A stretch of DNA of 64,000 bases from Marimicrobium sp913061115 (GCF_047729875.1 NZ_CP159826.1:1240001-1304000); one strand, 5' to 3'; shown: positions 34,422-42,724, numbered from the stretch's first letter. Translations and numbers: made by a program. Notes: a model not told the origin generated them from the sequence alone.

Positions 34422-35420
34422 TTATCGTGTTTGTTTGAGGTCTCTCAAAATATCATCTAATTCTGATATAGCTTTTTGTGAATCTAAAAGATGTGTTTTT
34501 ATTTTATCTGATGCAGGTATTATGCAACTAATATAATGTGATTCATTCTGCATAAGAGAATCAATCATTTCATAGTTTGAATTGGTTGATTCGGTTGTCA
34601 AATAGATATTGATTGCTGACATTTCCACAAATCTAAATAGTATAGAGTGGAATGCTGAGCCTACACATCCAATAAAGACGTCATGTTTGTTAAAAAGAAT
34701 AACCTGTTCCTTTAATGATAAGCGCTCAGAGTATACTATCTTGCAACCCATATTTTCACAAAATTCTTCAATGGGCTCTTCTCCAAGGTAACTTCTCATA
34801 CTTTTATTGAGTTTTGTTCTTGACAAATAAACAGGGGTTTTGTCTTTTTTTATTTTTGTAGTACCAATTATATTTCTAGCTAACCTTCTCGTTACATCTA
34901 GGTGTTTCTGGTAAATTTTATATCTGTTATACATTGAGCACTGAGGAACAATAATTTCATCAGCCCTAATAGGTTTTTTAACACATAGAATATCGTTAGA
35001 ATTGATATTGAAAGTGAGCATTGCTTTTTTCCAATAGGATGCACTTGGGTTAACAATGTTCTTGAGCCGTTTTTTTATTCCAAAGGGGTTTTTCGATGTT
35101 GGTATTTTCCAGTCCTTAACTGGATTATCTAGCAAGTACCAGTATCGTGACACACCTTCTGTTAAGAAATGGCCATAATGCTCACGAATGAACTGACCCA
35201 TAAACAAGAGTCGGCCATCTATTGATTCAATATCTTTTGTTATTTCGTAAGGAAGATGTTGGGGTGGGTTTGTGACATTCTCGGATTTATTGTTTCCCCT
35301 AAGAACACATGAGTCTAGAACTATTTCAAAGTTATCATCGTAAACAATGTCTTGCTTGCTGACAAATCCTTCAGGTACGAATATTCCATTTTTGATTACA
35401 TCAAATTTCAAGTATTCCAT
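34422..35420 (-). CDS. glycosyltransferase family 61 (DUF563)-like protein
   Basis: 332 residues. GRLLFMGQFIREHYGHFLTEG near residue 70 and the later FIGCVGSAFHSILFRF segment match DUF563/GT61 proteins of capsular or xylan-like glycan assembly. Intact frame, very AT-rich. Probably transfers a sugar to a surface polysaccharide; donor and acceptor unknown. Confidence 0.75.
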   Translation of the reverse strand: MEYLKFDVIKNGIFVPEGFVSKQDIVYDDNFEIVLDSCVLRGNNKSENVTNPPQHLPYEITKDIESIDGRLLFMGQFIREHYGHFLTEGVSRYWYLLDNPVKDWKIPTSKNPFGIKKRLKNIVNPSASYWKKAMLTFNINSNDILCVKKPIRADEIIVPQCSMYNRYKIYQKHLDVTRRLARNIIGTTKIKKDKTPVYLSRTKLNKSMRSYLGEEPIEEFCENMGCKIVYSERLSLKEQVILFNKHDVFIGCVGSAFHSILFRFVEMSAINIYLTTESTNSNYEMIDSLMQNESHYISCIIPASDKIKTHLLDSQKAISELDDILRDLKQTR

Positions 35421-35508
35421 ATTGATTAACTTTCAATAATGTTGACACTAATTATGTTTTGTACCGCCTATCTTTCCTCGCAATTTGTTACGTGCCGATC
35501 TAGACATT

Positions 35509-36051
35509 TTAAAATTCAATCCGAGATTTATATAAACTATCAAACTGCTTTAACATATCTTCTCGTGTTTCCTTACTAGCCTGTATTTGTTCTGATGGGT
35601 TTTTTATTGCAATAAGACCAAAATCTATTTTTCTCACAACATTGAACAAATGGTTCTGACACCATGAACGAAAAGGTTCTGGAACCCTGGAGTATCTCCC
35701 AATATAATGATATCGATGGAAAATTTTTCTGAAAATAATTTGATTATTTTCAGAAGCAGACCCTTTCAATCTCTTGGGTTCAAAGTAATCGAAAGAATAT
35801 TCATTGAAATTGTGCAAATGCTATGGGTTAGATAGGCAGTACTTGGTTTCTGTCATGTACGGCAGTCCTAGTAATAATCTCCCTCCGTGTTTAAGGACTC
35901 TGTGTATCTTGGCCAATACGGATAAATAATCCTTTACATGTTCCGATGTGTGATAAGCAAATATTAAATTAACACTGTTATCTTCAAACGGCAAGTCATC
36001 CTTGTCAAGGTCTATACATATGTCAGCATTTGGAGATGAAGCCCCAATCAT
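35509..36051 (-). pseudogene. class I SAM methyltransferase, N-terminally truncated and with an in-frame TAG
   Basis: Starts inside the fold (ADICIDLDKDDLPFEDNSVN, FAYHTSEHV, VLKHGGRLLLGLPYM), so the glycine-rich SAM motif is missing. A TAG at 35821-35823 separates KYCLSNP from HLHNFNEYSFDYFEPKRL in the same frame; related methyltransferases continue through this point, often with Tyr there. The upstream neighbour overlaps it by four bases. Probably a glycan O-methyltransferase remnant. Confidence 0.75.
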
Positions 36052-36926
36052 CCACAGGATGATTTAACCTTCCTACCCTGCACCATTGTTCGTGCATGCG
36101 CATATACTTGATAATCCCATTTACATACGTCCTTAATCATGTGCCTCTCTTCTGAAGAGAGTTCTCGTTCTCTACTACCCTTGGGAGCTGGACTTGTTTT
36201 CTTATATTTTATATCTAACGACATATTAAACTCCCTCTTAATGTCGGACTTTAACTGGCCCAAGTTCTCAAGTAAGCCCACAACATCAAAACTATCCACA
36301 TTCTTTATCGCAGAGGCTACTGCCTCGTCGGTTTGGTACATCTCTTGATTGGCCTTTATTCCACCGTAGTATTTCACGTATTCAAAACCTTGGGCCTTAC
36401 CAAGATCACTGGATAAAAACTCTGCTAAGCTCGTATCAATATTGAACCTTCCTCTGTTGTTGTTTCTATACCTAATATAGTAGTAGAAGGAAAGCAGACG
36501 CTGGACGGGATCTCTCAAAACCGTAATGAACTTGAATTCATTCTTGAAAGAATCATACATCGATTTATCGAAGACCATATGGCCCGATATATATCGAGTC
36601 CGCGGCAAACTCATCAGGTATGCCAAATGTTCAACACCGTACCGGAGCACATTGCTGTCATCTCCTTCTCCTCTTTCGTAATCATATCCGTGCATTACTG
36701 ATACCATTTTCGCTGCAGCGATAGAATCATGGCGGTGCATCAATATCTTGTCATTCCGTAAGTTTAAAGACTGATAGTTTGCACGCAGTGCTGCATCAAT
36801 TGAAGTTCCACCTGTTTTAGGTAGGTGCATAAAAAATACTTTTTCTCCTGAACTACCTCTCCGTGTAATGCTATTTCGTATTCTGGTAAATAGTGAAGCT
36901 GGGATTAAAGACATATTATGTTTCAA
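36048..36926 (-). CDS. sulfotransferase family protein
   Basis: 292 residues of the carbohydrate sulfotransferase (Sulfotransfer_2) type. The PAPS 5'-phosphosulfate loop is MHLPKTGGTSIDAALR (residues 28-43), and the 3'-phosphate site is TVLRDPVQRLLSFYYY (about 134). It transfers sulfate from PAPS to a sugar hydroxyl. The last residues (KVKSSCG) may derive from the truncated methyltransferase it overlaps. With the large fusion at 12.6-16.6 kb it points to a sulfated surface glycan. Confidence 0.85.
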   Translation of the reverse strand: MKHNMSLIPASLFTRIRNSITRRGSSGEKVFFMHLPKTGGTSIDAALRANYQSLNLRNDKILMHRHDSIAAAKMVSVMHGYDYERGEGDDSNVLRYGVEHLAYLMSLPRTRYISGHMVFDKSMYDSFKNEFKFITVLRDPVQRLLSFYYYIRYRNNNRGRFNIDTSLAEFLSSDLGKAQGFEYVKYYGGIKANQEMYQTDEAVASAIKNVDSFDVVGLLENLGQLKSDIKREFNMSLDIKYKKTSPAPKGSRERELSSEERHMIKDVCKWDYQVYAHARTMVQGRKVKSSCG

Positions 36927-37164
36927 CCTATCCTGTTATTTTTAGTCGGCTTTTTTGTTATAGTATTTATTTCGACTTGACGAACACACTGTTCTGCCTT
37001 GTTCTTCAGTCAGAAAACCTCATTACGTTTTGCTCTGAATTGTATTTTCTCCGTCATTTAACACCCATAATTCTATCTCCTGTCATTGTTCTTTATCAAT
37101 GACTTAACCAAGTGTCCACGATCTCATAAAAGGGTACAAAACACCGACAACAACACCTATCTTT

Positions 37165-37800
37165 TTATTTTTTCATACGATAATCTGAAACTGGTTTACT
37201 TTTAATATACCCATATAGCTTTATGTATAGCCTAGCCAGTTTTGTCGAAAAGCTTTTATTCCCCGTGAATACATTTCTCGTATCAGCGTGCATATTTGCA
37301 AACTTAAACAATATCCTCAACTTACCCCAACGATAATGTTTACCCTTACCTCCGGTTAACTTGATATCTGGCATTCTTTTTTTAGTTTTGCCATGTTTTT
37401 TTATATTATGCAGAATTCCTATATCATGATAATGAAACAGTTTAAAGTCTGCATGTTTGCTTTCCTTTATTACCCCAATGGGTTTACCACTATGTGCACC
37501 CCAAGCATAGTTAATATCAATCTCTGGATCAAAAATACATCTTTTACTATAGCCTAAATGATGTTCACCAGATTGTATTTGAGAATAAATTTGTTTCTTT
37601 GTTCTGGGAAAGTAATATGAAAACATATTATACCCATGCACTTTTGGATAAGTGATTCCAAGTTTTTTATATTCATTCAATATATCAGGCGAGTTTGGAT
37701 GATGTAAAAATTCATCAATATTCATTACATTACATAATCCGCTACACCTCTACTATCTTTATATGCATAATTTTTAATTTCAATGTTCTTAGCATCATCG
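37165..37800 (-). pseudogene. glycosyltransferase (GT2/GT92-like) remnant
   Basis: A 186-residue open part starting NIDEFLHHPNSPDIL, where the family has a (V/N)-D-x-DEF motif, followed by PKVHGYNMFSYYFPRTKKQIY and YSKRCIFDPEIDINYAWGAHSG. A short upstream piece in another frame (IEIKNYAYKDSRGVADYV) extends it toward the IS91 remnant, so the N-terminal half is lost or frameshifted. Confidence 0.6.
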
Positions 37801-37827
37801 AATTTGCCATTCGTATCAAATTTACGT

Positions 37828-38370
37828 AAGTATAGGACAAATAAATGGCCTGTTGGTAGTAGATTTGCTGACTGATGCCCCTAACTGAACGGGAGAAATT
37901 CGCGACATACCCGCCTACTGCCCTGAAAAGTTGTTCGCTGAGGTGACCGTGCAATTCATATTCGTCCATTCCTGAGCGAGAACCCCTAGCAGTCCGTGCC
38001 ATGGGGTTTTCAGTGGCGTCCCTGCTGATGAAACTCCGTCCCGGCGAAAAGAGACAGCGTGGCAGGTGGCGCCCTGGTTGGCGGTACCAGAAGGGGCCGG
38101 GCAGGGGCTTCCTTTTCTGTCTCGCGAAGATGGGCCAAGATCCGGTCGATGACGTCCTGGTCCTCAATGCAAGCGATGACTCTGACAGATCCGCCGCAGC
38201 GGCTGCAGACTTCAATGTCGATATTGAATACTCGCTTGAGTCGCTGGACCCAGGTCATAGCCGCATGACGCTGGATCGATGAGACGACGTCACTATCGAC
38301 AGGGCGCATTGCACCTTTGCCTCGTTTTGCCGGAGTGACCAGTCCGCGCCAGCGATGGTTCGGCGCCAGG
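37828..38370 (-). mobile_element. IS91-family remnant, right copy
   Basis: Direct repeat of 28772-29315. The minus frame is intact over APNHRWRGLVTPAKRGKG, QRLKRVFNIDIEVCSRCGGSVRV and HLRETEKEAPARPLLVPPTRAPP, i.e. the C-terminal zinc-binding end of an IS91-type transposase. It joins directly to an IS6-type fragment on its right. Confidence 0.8.
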
Positions 38371-38553
38371 ATGAATACGTATAAACGCCACCGATTCCCA
38401 CCCGATATCATCAGTTACGCCGTCTGGCTCTACTATCGTTTCAATCTCAGCCACCGGGATATCGAAAATCTGCTAGCTGAGCGAGGCATCACCGTCAGCC
38501 GTGAAGCCATCCGTCTGTGGTGCATCAAATTCGGAGCAATCTATAACACATAA
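38371..38553 (+). pseudogene. IS6-family transposase, N-terminal fragment
   Basis: About 55 residues matching IS6/IS26-type transposases (RHRFPPDIISYAVWLYYRFNL, HRDIENLLAERGI, EAIRLWCIKFG), then a break into the attC of the neighbouring cassette. The DDE core is missing. Confidence 0.85.
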
Positions 38554-38636
38554 CGCCTGCCGCAGCAGCGGCGAAACCGCGCAGCGGTTTTGGCGTCCGG
38601 CCCCGTAGGGGCGTATTGCCGGTTCTTGTTATGCGG
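38548..38636 (-). repeat. attC site
   Basis: ACATAACGCCTGC ... GGTTCTTGTTATGCGG with GCGCAGCGGTTTTGGCG and CCCCGTAGGGGCG. Its outer arm ATGCCGCATAAC pairs with the start of the same cassette (TTATGCGGCAT near 39240), confirming cassette limits. Confidence 0.9.
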
Positions 38637-38922
38637 CATCTAGCTCGACCTTGGATACCCTGGATAGACTGAGAGTCTTGCGTGCAACCCATAAGTCATG
38701 GGCATGCTGCATTGCTAGCCAACTCTCCGGTGACCTGCCTAAAGCTTTGGAGAGCCGCAAGGCCATTTCTGGACTTACCCCACTTTGCCCTTTTAGGACA
38801 CGATTCAGAGTAGATGCGGCAACGTCTAGCTGTTCCGACAGGTACCGGCAACTAAGGCCAAAAGGCTCCATATACGTTGCAAGAATAAATTCGCCAGGAT
38901 GGGGGGGATTATGCATAGCCAT
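38629..38922 (-). CDS. higA: HigA-type antitoxin (cassette)
   Basis: 97 residues. HPGEFILATYMEPFGLSCRYLSEQLDV is the HigA/VapI opening, followed by the HTH AASTLNRVLKGQSGVSPEMALRL and LAMQHAHDLW. Overlaps the toxin gene by one base, in the higBA order. The array's third antitoxin. Confidence 0.9.
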   Translation of the reverse strand: MAMHNPPHPGEFILATYMEPFGLSCRYLSEQLDVAASTLNRVLKGQSGVSPEMALRLSKALGRSPESWLAMQHAHDLWVARKTLSLSRVSKVELDAA

Positions 38923-39200
38923 CAGTGGTAGTCCTCGTAATCTAGTACATACACATTCCCGTCAGTGAACTGGAAAGTTAAACGCCAGTTCGCAGAAACA
39001 GTGACGGACCAAACCCCTTCTCGATTTCCCTTCAATGGGTGAAGGCGGTAACCAGGAATATCGAGATCCTCGATAGCCTGAGCCGAATCAAGAGCGGCCA
39101 GTTGCATGCGAAGCTTTTTAGCGTGCTTGGCCTGGATTCCAGACTTAGACCCTTTGGAGTAGAACTTCTCGAGGCCTTCGTACCGGAATGATTTGATCAT
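38922..39200 (-). CDS. higB: HigB-type mRNA interferase toxin (cassette)
   Basis: 92 residues from MIKSFRYEGLEKFY, the standard HigB start. LRMQLAALDSAQAIEDLDIPGYRLHPLKG and GVWSVTVSANWRLTFQF are the conserved core. An upstream in-frame start would translate attC sequence and is rejected. All expected family segments are intact. Confidence 0.92.
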   Translation of the reverse strand: MIKSFRYEGLEKFYSKGSKSGIQAKHAKKLRMQLAALDSAQAIEDLDIPGYRLHPLKGNREGVWSVTVSANWRLTFQFTDGNVYVLDYEDYH

Positions 39201-39238
39201 CCATAGAGTGTAGCGCGTTGCGCAACGTGAGTCAATGC

Positions 39239-39300
39239 CGCATAACGCTTCAAGCGGTCCCGGCGCGAAGCGCCCTTGCTGCCTTGCCTTGTTATGGTGC
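39239..39300 (-). repeat. attC site
   Basis: GCATAACGCTTCAAGCGG ... GCCTTGTTATGGTGC. Closely related to 39869-39944 and, inverted, to 54981-55058. Its outer arm (CACCATAAC) does not pair with the start of the cassette it ends (TTAGCGCAG), hinting at a fusion or deletion. Confidence 0.85.
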
Positions 39301-39378
39301 ATTACTCTAACCCCTTGGTCCGCCTTGTGCCAGAAGCGCGCACTGGTGAAAAATGGAATAGTACAAGGAGGCTACTGC
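39301..39378. other. cassette body without a gene
   Basis: About 80 bases between two attC sites with no open frame of note. Probably a deletion remnant of a larger cassette. Confidence 0.55.
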
Positions 39379-39479
39379 GCTAACGCCGAAAAGTGACCCC
39401 ATTAAATGTGGCTGACCCGATTTAGGGCAGCCTGGTCACAGGAAATCACCAGCTCCGCTACTCCGACAGTTTGTTATAT
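39379..39479 (-). repeat. attC site
   Basis: GCTAACGCCGAAAAGTG ... GACAGTTTGTTATATT. Longer and more irregular than its neighbours, but with both core sites. Confidence 0.65.
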
Positions 39480-39483
39480 TTTA

Positions 39484-39852
39484 TTAGGTGCTCCATTCCA
39501 AAAATTCCAATCTGTTCCCGAAAGGGTCGTTTACAAAAATACGTATACAATCCGATATAGAATGATCTTGCGTAATACCATAACCATGTTTGCTGAGTAT
39601 TTCCGATAAAACTTCTACGCTACCCACCTCTAGTCCAGGATGAGCCTTTGTCGCTGGTATAAAATCTTTATCAACACCCAAATGTATTTTTATAGAATCG
39701 GACTCAAACCAGACGCCGCCGCGCTTTGCTAACTCCATTGGTTTTTTAACTTCGGGAATGCCGAGAATACCATTATAAAACTCTCGGGCAGAATCTTCTT
39801 TTCCCGAAGGCATAGCCAGTTGAACATGATCAATTTTTTTAATGAGCACCAT
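39484..39852 (-). CDS. VOC-family (glyoxalase/bleomycin resistance-type) protein (cassette)
   Basis: 122 residues. KIDHVQLAMPSGKEDSAREFYNGILGIPEV opens a vicinal-oxygen-chelate fold; GVWFESDSIKIHLGVD and IFVNDPFGNRLEFLEW close it, giving metal-binding His and Glu positions. Members include glyoxalases, dioxygenases and drug-binding proteins; the exact role is unknown. Confidence 0.88.
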   Translation of the reverse strand: MVLIKKIDHVQLAMPSGKEDSAREFYNGILGIPEVKKPMELAKRGGVWFESDSIKIHLGVDKDFIPATKAHPGLEVGSVEVLSEILSKHGYGITQDHSISDCIRIFVNDPFGNRLEFLEWST

Positions 39853-39868
39853 TCAATATCCTAAAGAA

Positions 39869-39944
39869 ACATAACGCTTCAAGCAGGGGCCGCTGTAAAG
39901 CGGTCCCGGCGCGAAGCGCCCTTGCTGCCTTGACTTGTTATGTT
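39869..39944 (-). repeat. attC site
   Basis: ACATAACGCTTCAAGC ... TGACTTGTTATGTTTC with GGTCCCGGCGCGAAGCGCCC. The reverse complement is almost the same as the attC at 54981-55058 in the second array. Confidence 0.9.
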
Positions 39945-40309
39945 TCTGCACTACGAACCTCCTCCAGAAACGCTTTGGCTAACCCTGTTGCAGCGCTGCG
40001 GCGACTGTCTGCCACGTCACCCCACTTTCGGCAGTACCAGCAGATTCTCTCAGCTATGACTCCATCTGAGCTTTCGCCCAGTTTATCTCTCATGGAGAGA
40101 ATTTGCCTACCTAGCAGAACTAGCTCTTCTGTTTCAGGATCGGCTCTAAATCGGAGCTCCGGAAAAGGGTTGAATTCAGATACGCAAAAGACCTTATCAT
40201 TCTCGCCTTTCGCGGCCCGTTCTAAATGCGGAATGAGTCGCTCCCGTAGCTCGTCCTCTAGTCGATCCAACTGTGAATATAGTTTTGCCTTCGAAACCAT
40301 CGCTAGCAC
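39938..40309 (-). CDS. hypothetical protein (cassette)
   Basis: About 120 residues, mostly helical and charged, with SKAKLYSQLDRLEDELRERL at the start and a CWYCRKWGD segment in the middle. Not recognised. MVSKAK at 40300 is an equally likely start. Cassette limits are clear on both sides, which supports a real gene. Confidence 0.6.
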   Translation of the reverse strand: MLAMVSKAKLYSQLDRLEDELRERLIPHLERAAKGENDKVFCVSEFNPFPELRFRADPETEELVLLGRQILSMRDKLGESSDGVIAERICWYCRKWGDVADSRRSAATGLAKAFLEEVRSAET

Positions 40310-40317
40310 TCAGGAAA

Positions 40318-40380
40318 CATAACGCTCGCGGCTGGGGCTGCCGTTAGGCAGTCCCAGCAGCCCGTACTTGTTAGGTGGGC
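40318..40380 (-). repeat. attC site of the first cassette
   Basis: CATAACGCTCGCGG ... CGTACTTGTTAGGTGGGC. Its outer arm CCCACCTAAC pairs with the first bases after attI (TTAGGTGGG), confirming that the GNAT gene is a complete first cassette. Confidence 0.9.
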
Positions 40381-40811
40381 TTTGCGATGTAGCCAGTTTT
40401 GACGTTACCGACGAAGCCGCATGATCGATAATATGCATGGGTAACCTCCTTGCTTGAGCCAGTTAATAGCATAGCCTTATAGCAACCAACAGACCATGCA
40501 TAAGATAGGACGTTAAGCATTAGGGCCTTTCCGAATCCCTTGCCTCGCTCATGCTCTACAGTCACTACGTTTTCGATCACTGCGTAAGGACTAGCCGACC
40601 GCGTGATATTGGGAATGATATTTAGATAAATGGAGGAGACGATATTTCCCTCATTTTCGAGGACGAAGAGCTTAAGCATATCGTTGGCGAGGATTTCGCG
40701 AAATACTGCTCTATCTCTTCCATCGCCAAGAATCGGGTCGCCTGGCTGAAGCTGGCGATATAATTTCAATATTTCTTCAAAGTCGTCGATGCCTACTTCT
40801 CGTGACTCCAT
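40371..40811 (-). CDS. GNAT-family N-acetyltransferase (first cassette of array 1)
   Basis: 146 residues from MESREVGIDD. Acetyl-CoA motif VEHERGKGFGKALMLN lies near residue 85, and the fold ends with YYRSCGFVGN. Substrate unknown; first-position cassettes are the best expressed and most recently acquired. A 19-residue upstream extension (starting at 40868) runs in frame from attI into this gene, so a fusion translation from the attI start is possible. Confidence 0.85.
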   Translation of the reverse strand: MESREVGIDDFEEILKLYRQLQPGDPILGDGRDRAVFREILANDMLKLFVLENEGNIVSSIYLNIIPNITRSASPYAVIENVVTVEHERGKGFGKALMLNVLSYAWSVGCYKAMLLTGSSKEVTHAYYRSCGFVGNVKTGYIAKPT

Positions 40812-40828
40812 TGGACTAGCCCACCTAA

Positions 40829-40900
40829 CAGTTAAGTATACGGAATCGTTCAGATAGCCCAATTCCATGTAAATATATTGTCATGGCTTCATTTAAGACC
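40829..40900 (-). other. attI recombination site of the integrase-bearing platform
   Basis: Crossover point on the minus strand is AACTG-TTAGGTG (bases 40829/40828). Everything to the right is nearly the same as the inverted copy ending at 53106, while cassette sequence begins directly to the left. The extent beyond the crossover is approximate. Confidence 0.85.
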
Positions 40901-41114
40901 AGTATCCCACTGATAACAACCGATTATGGATCACACACATTCTGGAACCGCAGATACACGGAGTTTTTGGAAGGAGAAACTCACCATTTTCGGTCAGTGC
41001 ACTTTGTGCTGATTTTGACTTAAACGTTATAAATCATTTCGTTAGCTGCCGTTGTTTTTACGCGGCCAAGAATTCCGTTGAAAAACCGCCTTGAACTTTT
41101 GAGACTATTTGTTA

Positions 41115-41130
41115 CTGTATATATATACAG
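41115..41130 (+). promoter_or_regulatory. LexA (SOS) box over the intI promoter
   Basis: CTGTATATATATACAG is a perfect CTGT-N8-ACAG site 20 bases before the intI start. TTGAAC at 41091-41096 is a plausible -35, placing the box over the -10. SOS control of integron integrases is established in Vibrio and class 1 integrons. Confidence 0.85.
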
Positions 41131-41149
41131 TATTACTCAGGTGCGTAGT

Positions 41150-42133
41150 ATGGACGATATTCGCCCGGCAGTTCCCTCTGAATCTCCTCGTTTTATCCAT
41201 TGTGTGCAACGGGATATGCGAGACAAGGGGTACGCCTATCAAACAGAAAAAACCTATATCCACTGGATAAAGCGCTTTATTTTTTTTCATAAAAGGCAGC
41301 ACCCCACAACAATGGGAGCGCAGCACATTAATCAGTTCCTAAGCTTCCTGGGGAACGACCGGCACTGTTCACCGGCTACCCAGCGTATTGCCCTGAATGC
41401 TCTCATTTACTTGTATCGCAAGTATCTGCAAATCGAGCTGGAAGCGCTGAATTTTGAGAAATCACGCCAACGGCGACGTCTCCCTGTCGTACTCACGCAT
41501 TCAGAAGTAAACAGTGTTCTTGAGCAAATGCAGGGCAAGCACCGGCTGATGGTAGAAATACTGTATGGCGCCGGTCTGCGTTTGAACGAATTACTCTCCC
41601 TGCGCATTAAGGATCTGGACTTCGCGTTGTCTACCATCACAGTGCGCTCGGGGAAAGGTGACAAAGACCGCGTTACGCTGCTGCCACAAAGCCTGATACA
41701 TCCTCTGCAGGCTTAAGTAAAAAGCACTGCGCTACTGCATCAGCAAGACCTGCGCGACGGTTATGGCGAGGTCTACATGCCCTACGCTCTGGCCAGAAAG
41801 TATCCTCGCGCCGCCAGTGAACTGGGCTGGCAGTTCCTGTTCCCCGCAACAAGTATCGGGCGAGACCCACGCAGTGGAGAGTTGCGACGTCACCATTTGC
41901 ATAACACCACCCTGCGAAAATCTATCGGGCGCGCCCGGCGCGAGGCCAATATCACTAAACCGGTACGCTGCCACACGTTCCGGCACAGCTTTGCCACTCG
42001 CCTGCTGCAACAGGGCTACGACATACGTACCATCCAGAAGCTGCTTGGCCACAGCGATGTGCGCACCACAGAAATATACACACACGTGCTCGGGCGCGGC
42101 GCCATGGGTGTGATCAGGCCCCTCGACAGCTGA
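41150..42133 (+). pseudogene. intI: integron integrase IntI, interrupted by one in-frame TAA
   Basis: Tyrosine recombinase of 327 codons if TAA at 41714-41716 is read through. The first part has EKTYIHWIKRFIFFH and LYGAGLRLNELLSLRIKDLDF with the first catalytic Arg. After the stop the same frame continues VKSTALLHQQDLRDGYGEVY into RHHLHNTTLRKSIGRARREA (the integron-specific region), then HTFRHSFATRLL (HxxR) and TTEIYTHVLGRG with the nucleophile Tyr. The stop falls where related proteins have Gln-rich sequence, so C to T (CAA to TAA) is the simplest cause. ATG 41150 is preferred. Confidence 0.9.
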
Positions 42134-42444
42134 CATGTCCTACGCCGAACTCCACTGCCTCAGCAGTTCTTGGCGCGAAAGTAGAAGCAGATAAAAAACT
42201 CGGGAAAGATCTATGCAGATCAAGAGGGGTTAACGTGTTAGCTGCTGTCATCTAGGTCGGGATATAGGGAGGAGCACGGACAAACGTTTTGAGGTGTTCG
42301 TGGGAGTCCGGTTAAACGGTTTGCAGGGGCAGGGTATTGAGTGCTCATGCTGGATTAGCGAGTACTCAATGTTGATCCTCCTTTACCGAAGAATGGCGCT
42401 AATCATCATTGATGACATAGCGGGTGACACAGCTTTTTTAGACC
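42134..42444. other. intergenic region downstream of intI, no gene seen
   Basis: About 310 bases between the integrase gene and the tRNA-Asn terminator. No open frame, repeat or RNA was recognised. Confidence 0.5.
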
Positions 42445-42478
42445 AATAAAAAAGGGCCGCATCTCTGCAACCCTTTTC
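42445..42478 (-). terminator. rho-independent terminator of tRNA-Asn
   Basis: On the minus strand AAAAGGG ... CCCTTTTTT forms a stem followed by T residues, 16 bases beyond the tRNA 3' end. Confidence 0.7.
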
Positions 42479-42493
42479 TATTCGTACTTAAAA

Positions 42494-42569
42494 TGGCTCC
42501 GCCTGCTGGGCTCGAACCAGCGACCCATTGATTAACAGTCAATTGCTCTACCAACTGAGCTAAGGCGGA
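42494..42569 (-). tRNA. tRNA-Asn (anticodon GTT), CCA encoded
   Basis: 76 bases with acceptor arms TCCGCCT/AGGCGGA, D-loop TTAGCTCAGTTGGTAGAGC, anticodon loop TGTTAAT and T-loop GGTTCGAGCCC. Cloverleaf complete, encoded CCA. Confidence 0.97.
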
Positions 42570-42724
42570 ATGGCTTTACCTTGAGGTCGCGTATGATAAT
42601 GATGCACAGGGACTCGGTCAACTGCTAATTCCGGAATGTAGGGTGCTGTCGAATAACGGCTGCAATTCGCTGCTATCTAGATGATAATACGCGCCCTTTT
42701 TCTCTTCCTCAGGTAAATAATCAC

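Larger units (their letters stand above)
40825..41144 (+). repeat. integron platform (attI plus intI promoter), copy 1 of an inverted repeat
   Basis: About 320 bases that match 52803-53108 in reverse complement. Matching blocks include GTTAAGTATACGGAATCG, CCAGTATCCCACTGATAACA and AGAATTCCGTTGAAAAACCG, up to ATTACTCAGG shortly before the integrase start. Divergence is moderate (scattered substitutions, small indels). Confidence 0.9.

Noticed and set aside
37742..38215. 157-residue minus-strand frame
   Set aside because: It runs through the IS91 remnant in the wrong frame and into glycosyltransferase debris; no protein family fits.
18834..40380. CRISPR array suggested by many regularly spaced repeats
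   Set aside because: The repeats are 55-110-base imperfect palindromes with TAAC/GTTA ends enclosing genes, i.e. attC sites; spacings and sequences do not fit CRISPR.
42590..42724. Possible LexA box before uvrB
   Set aside because: No CTGT-N8-ACAG sequence was found in the upstream region, although uvrB is SOS-regulated in E. coli.
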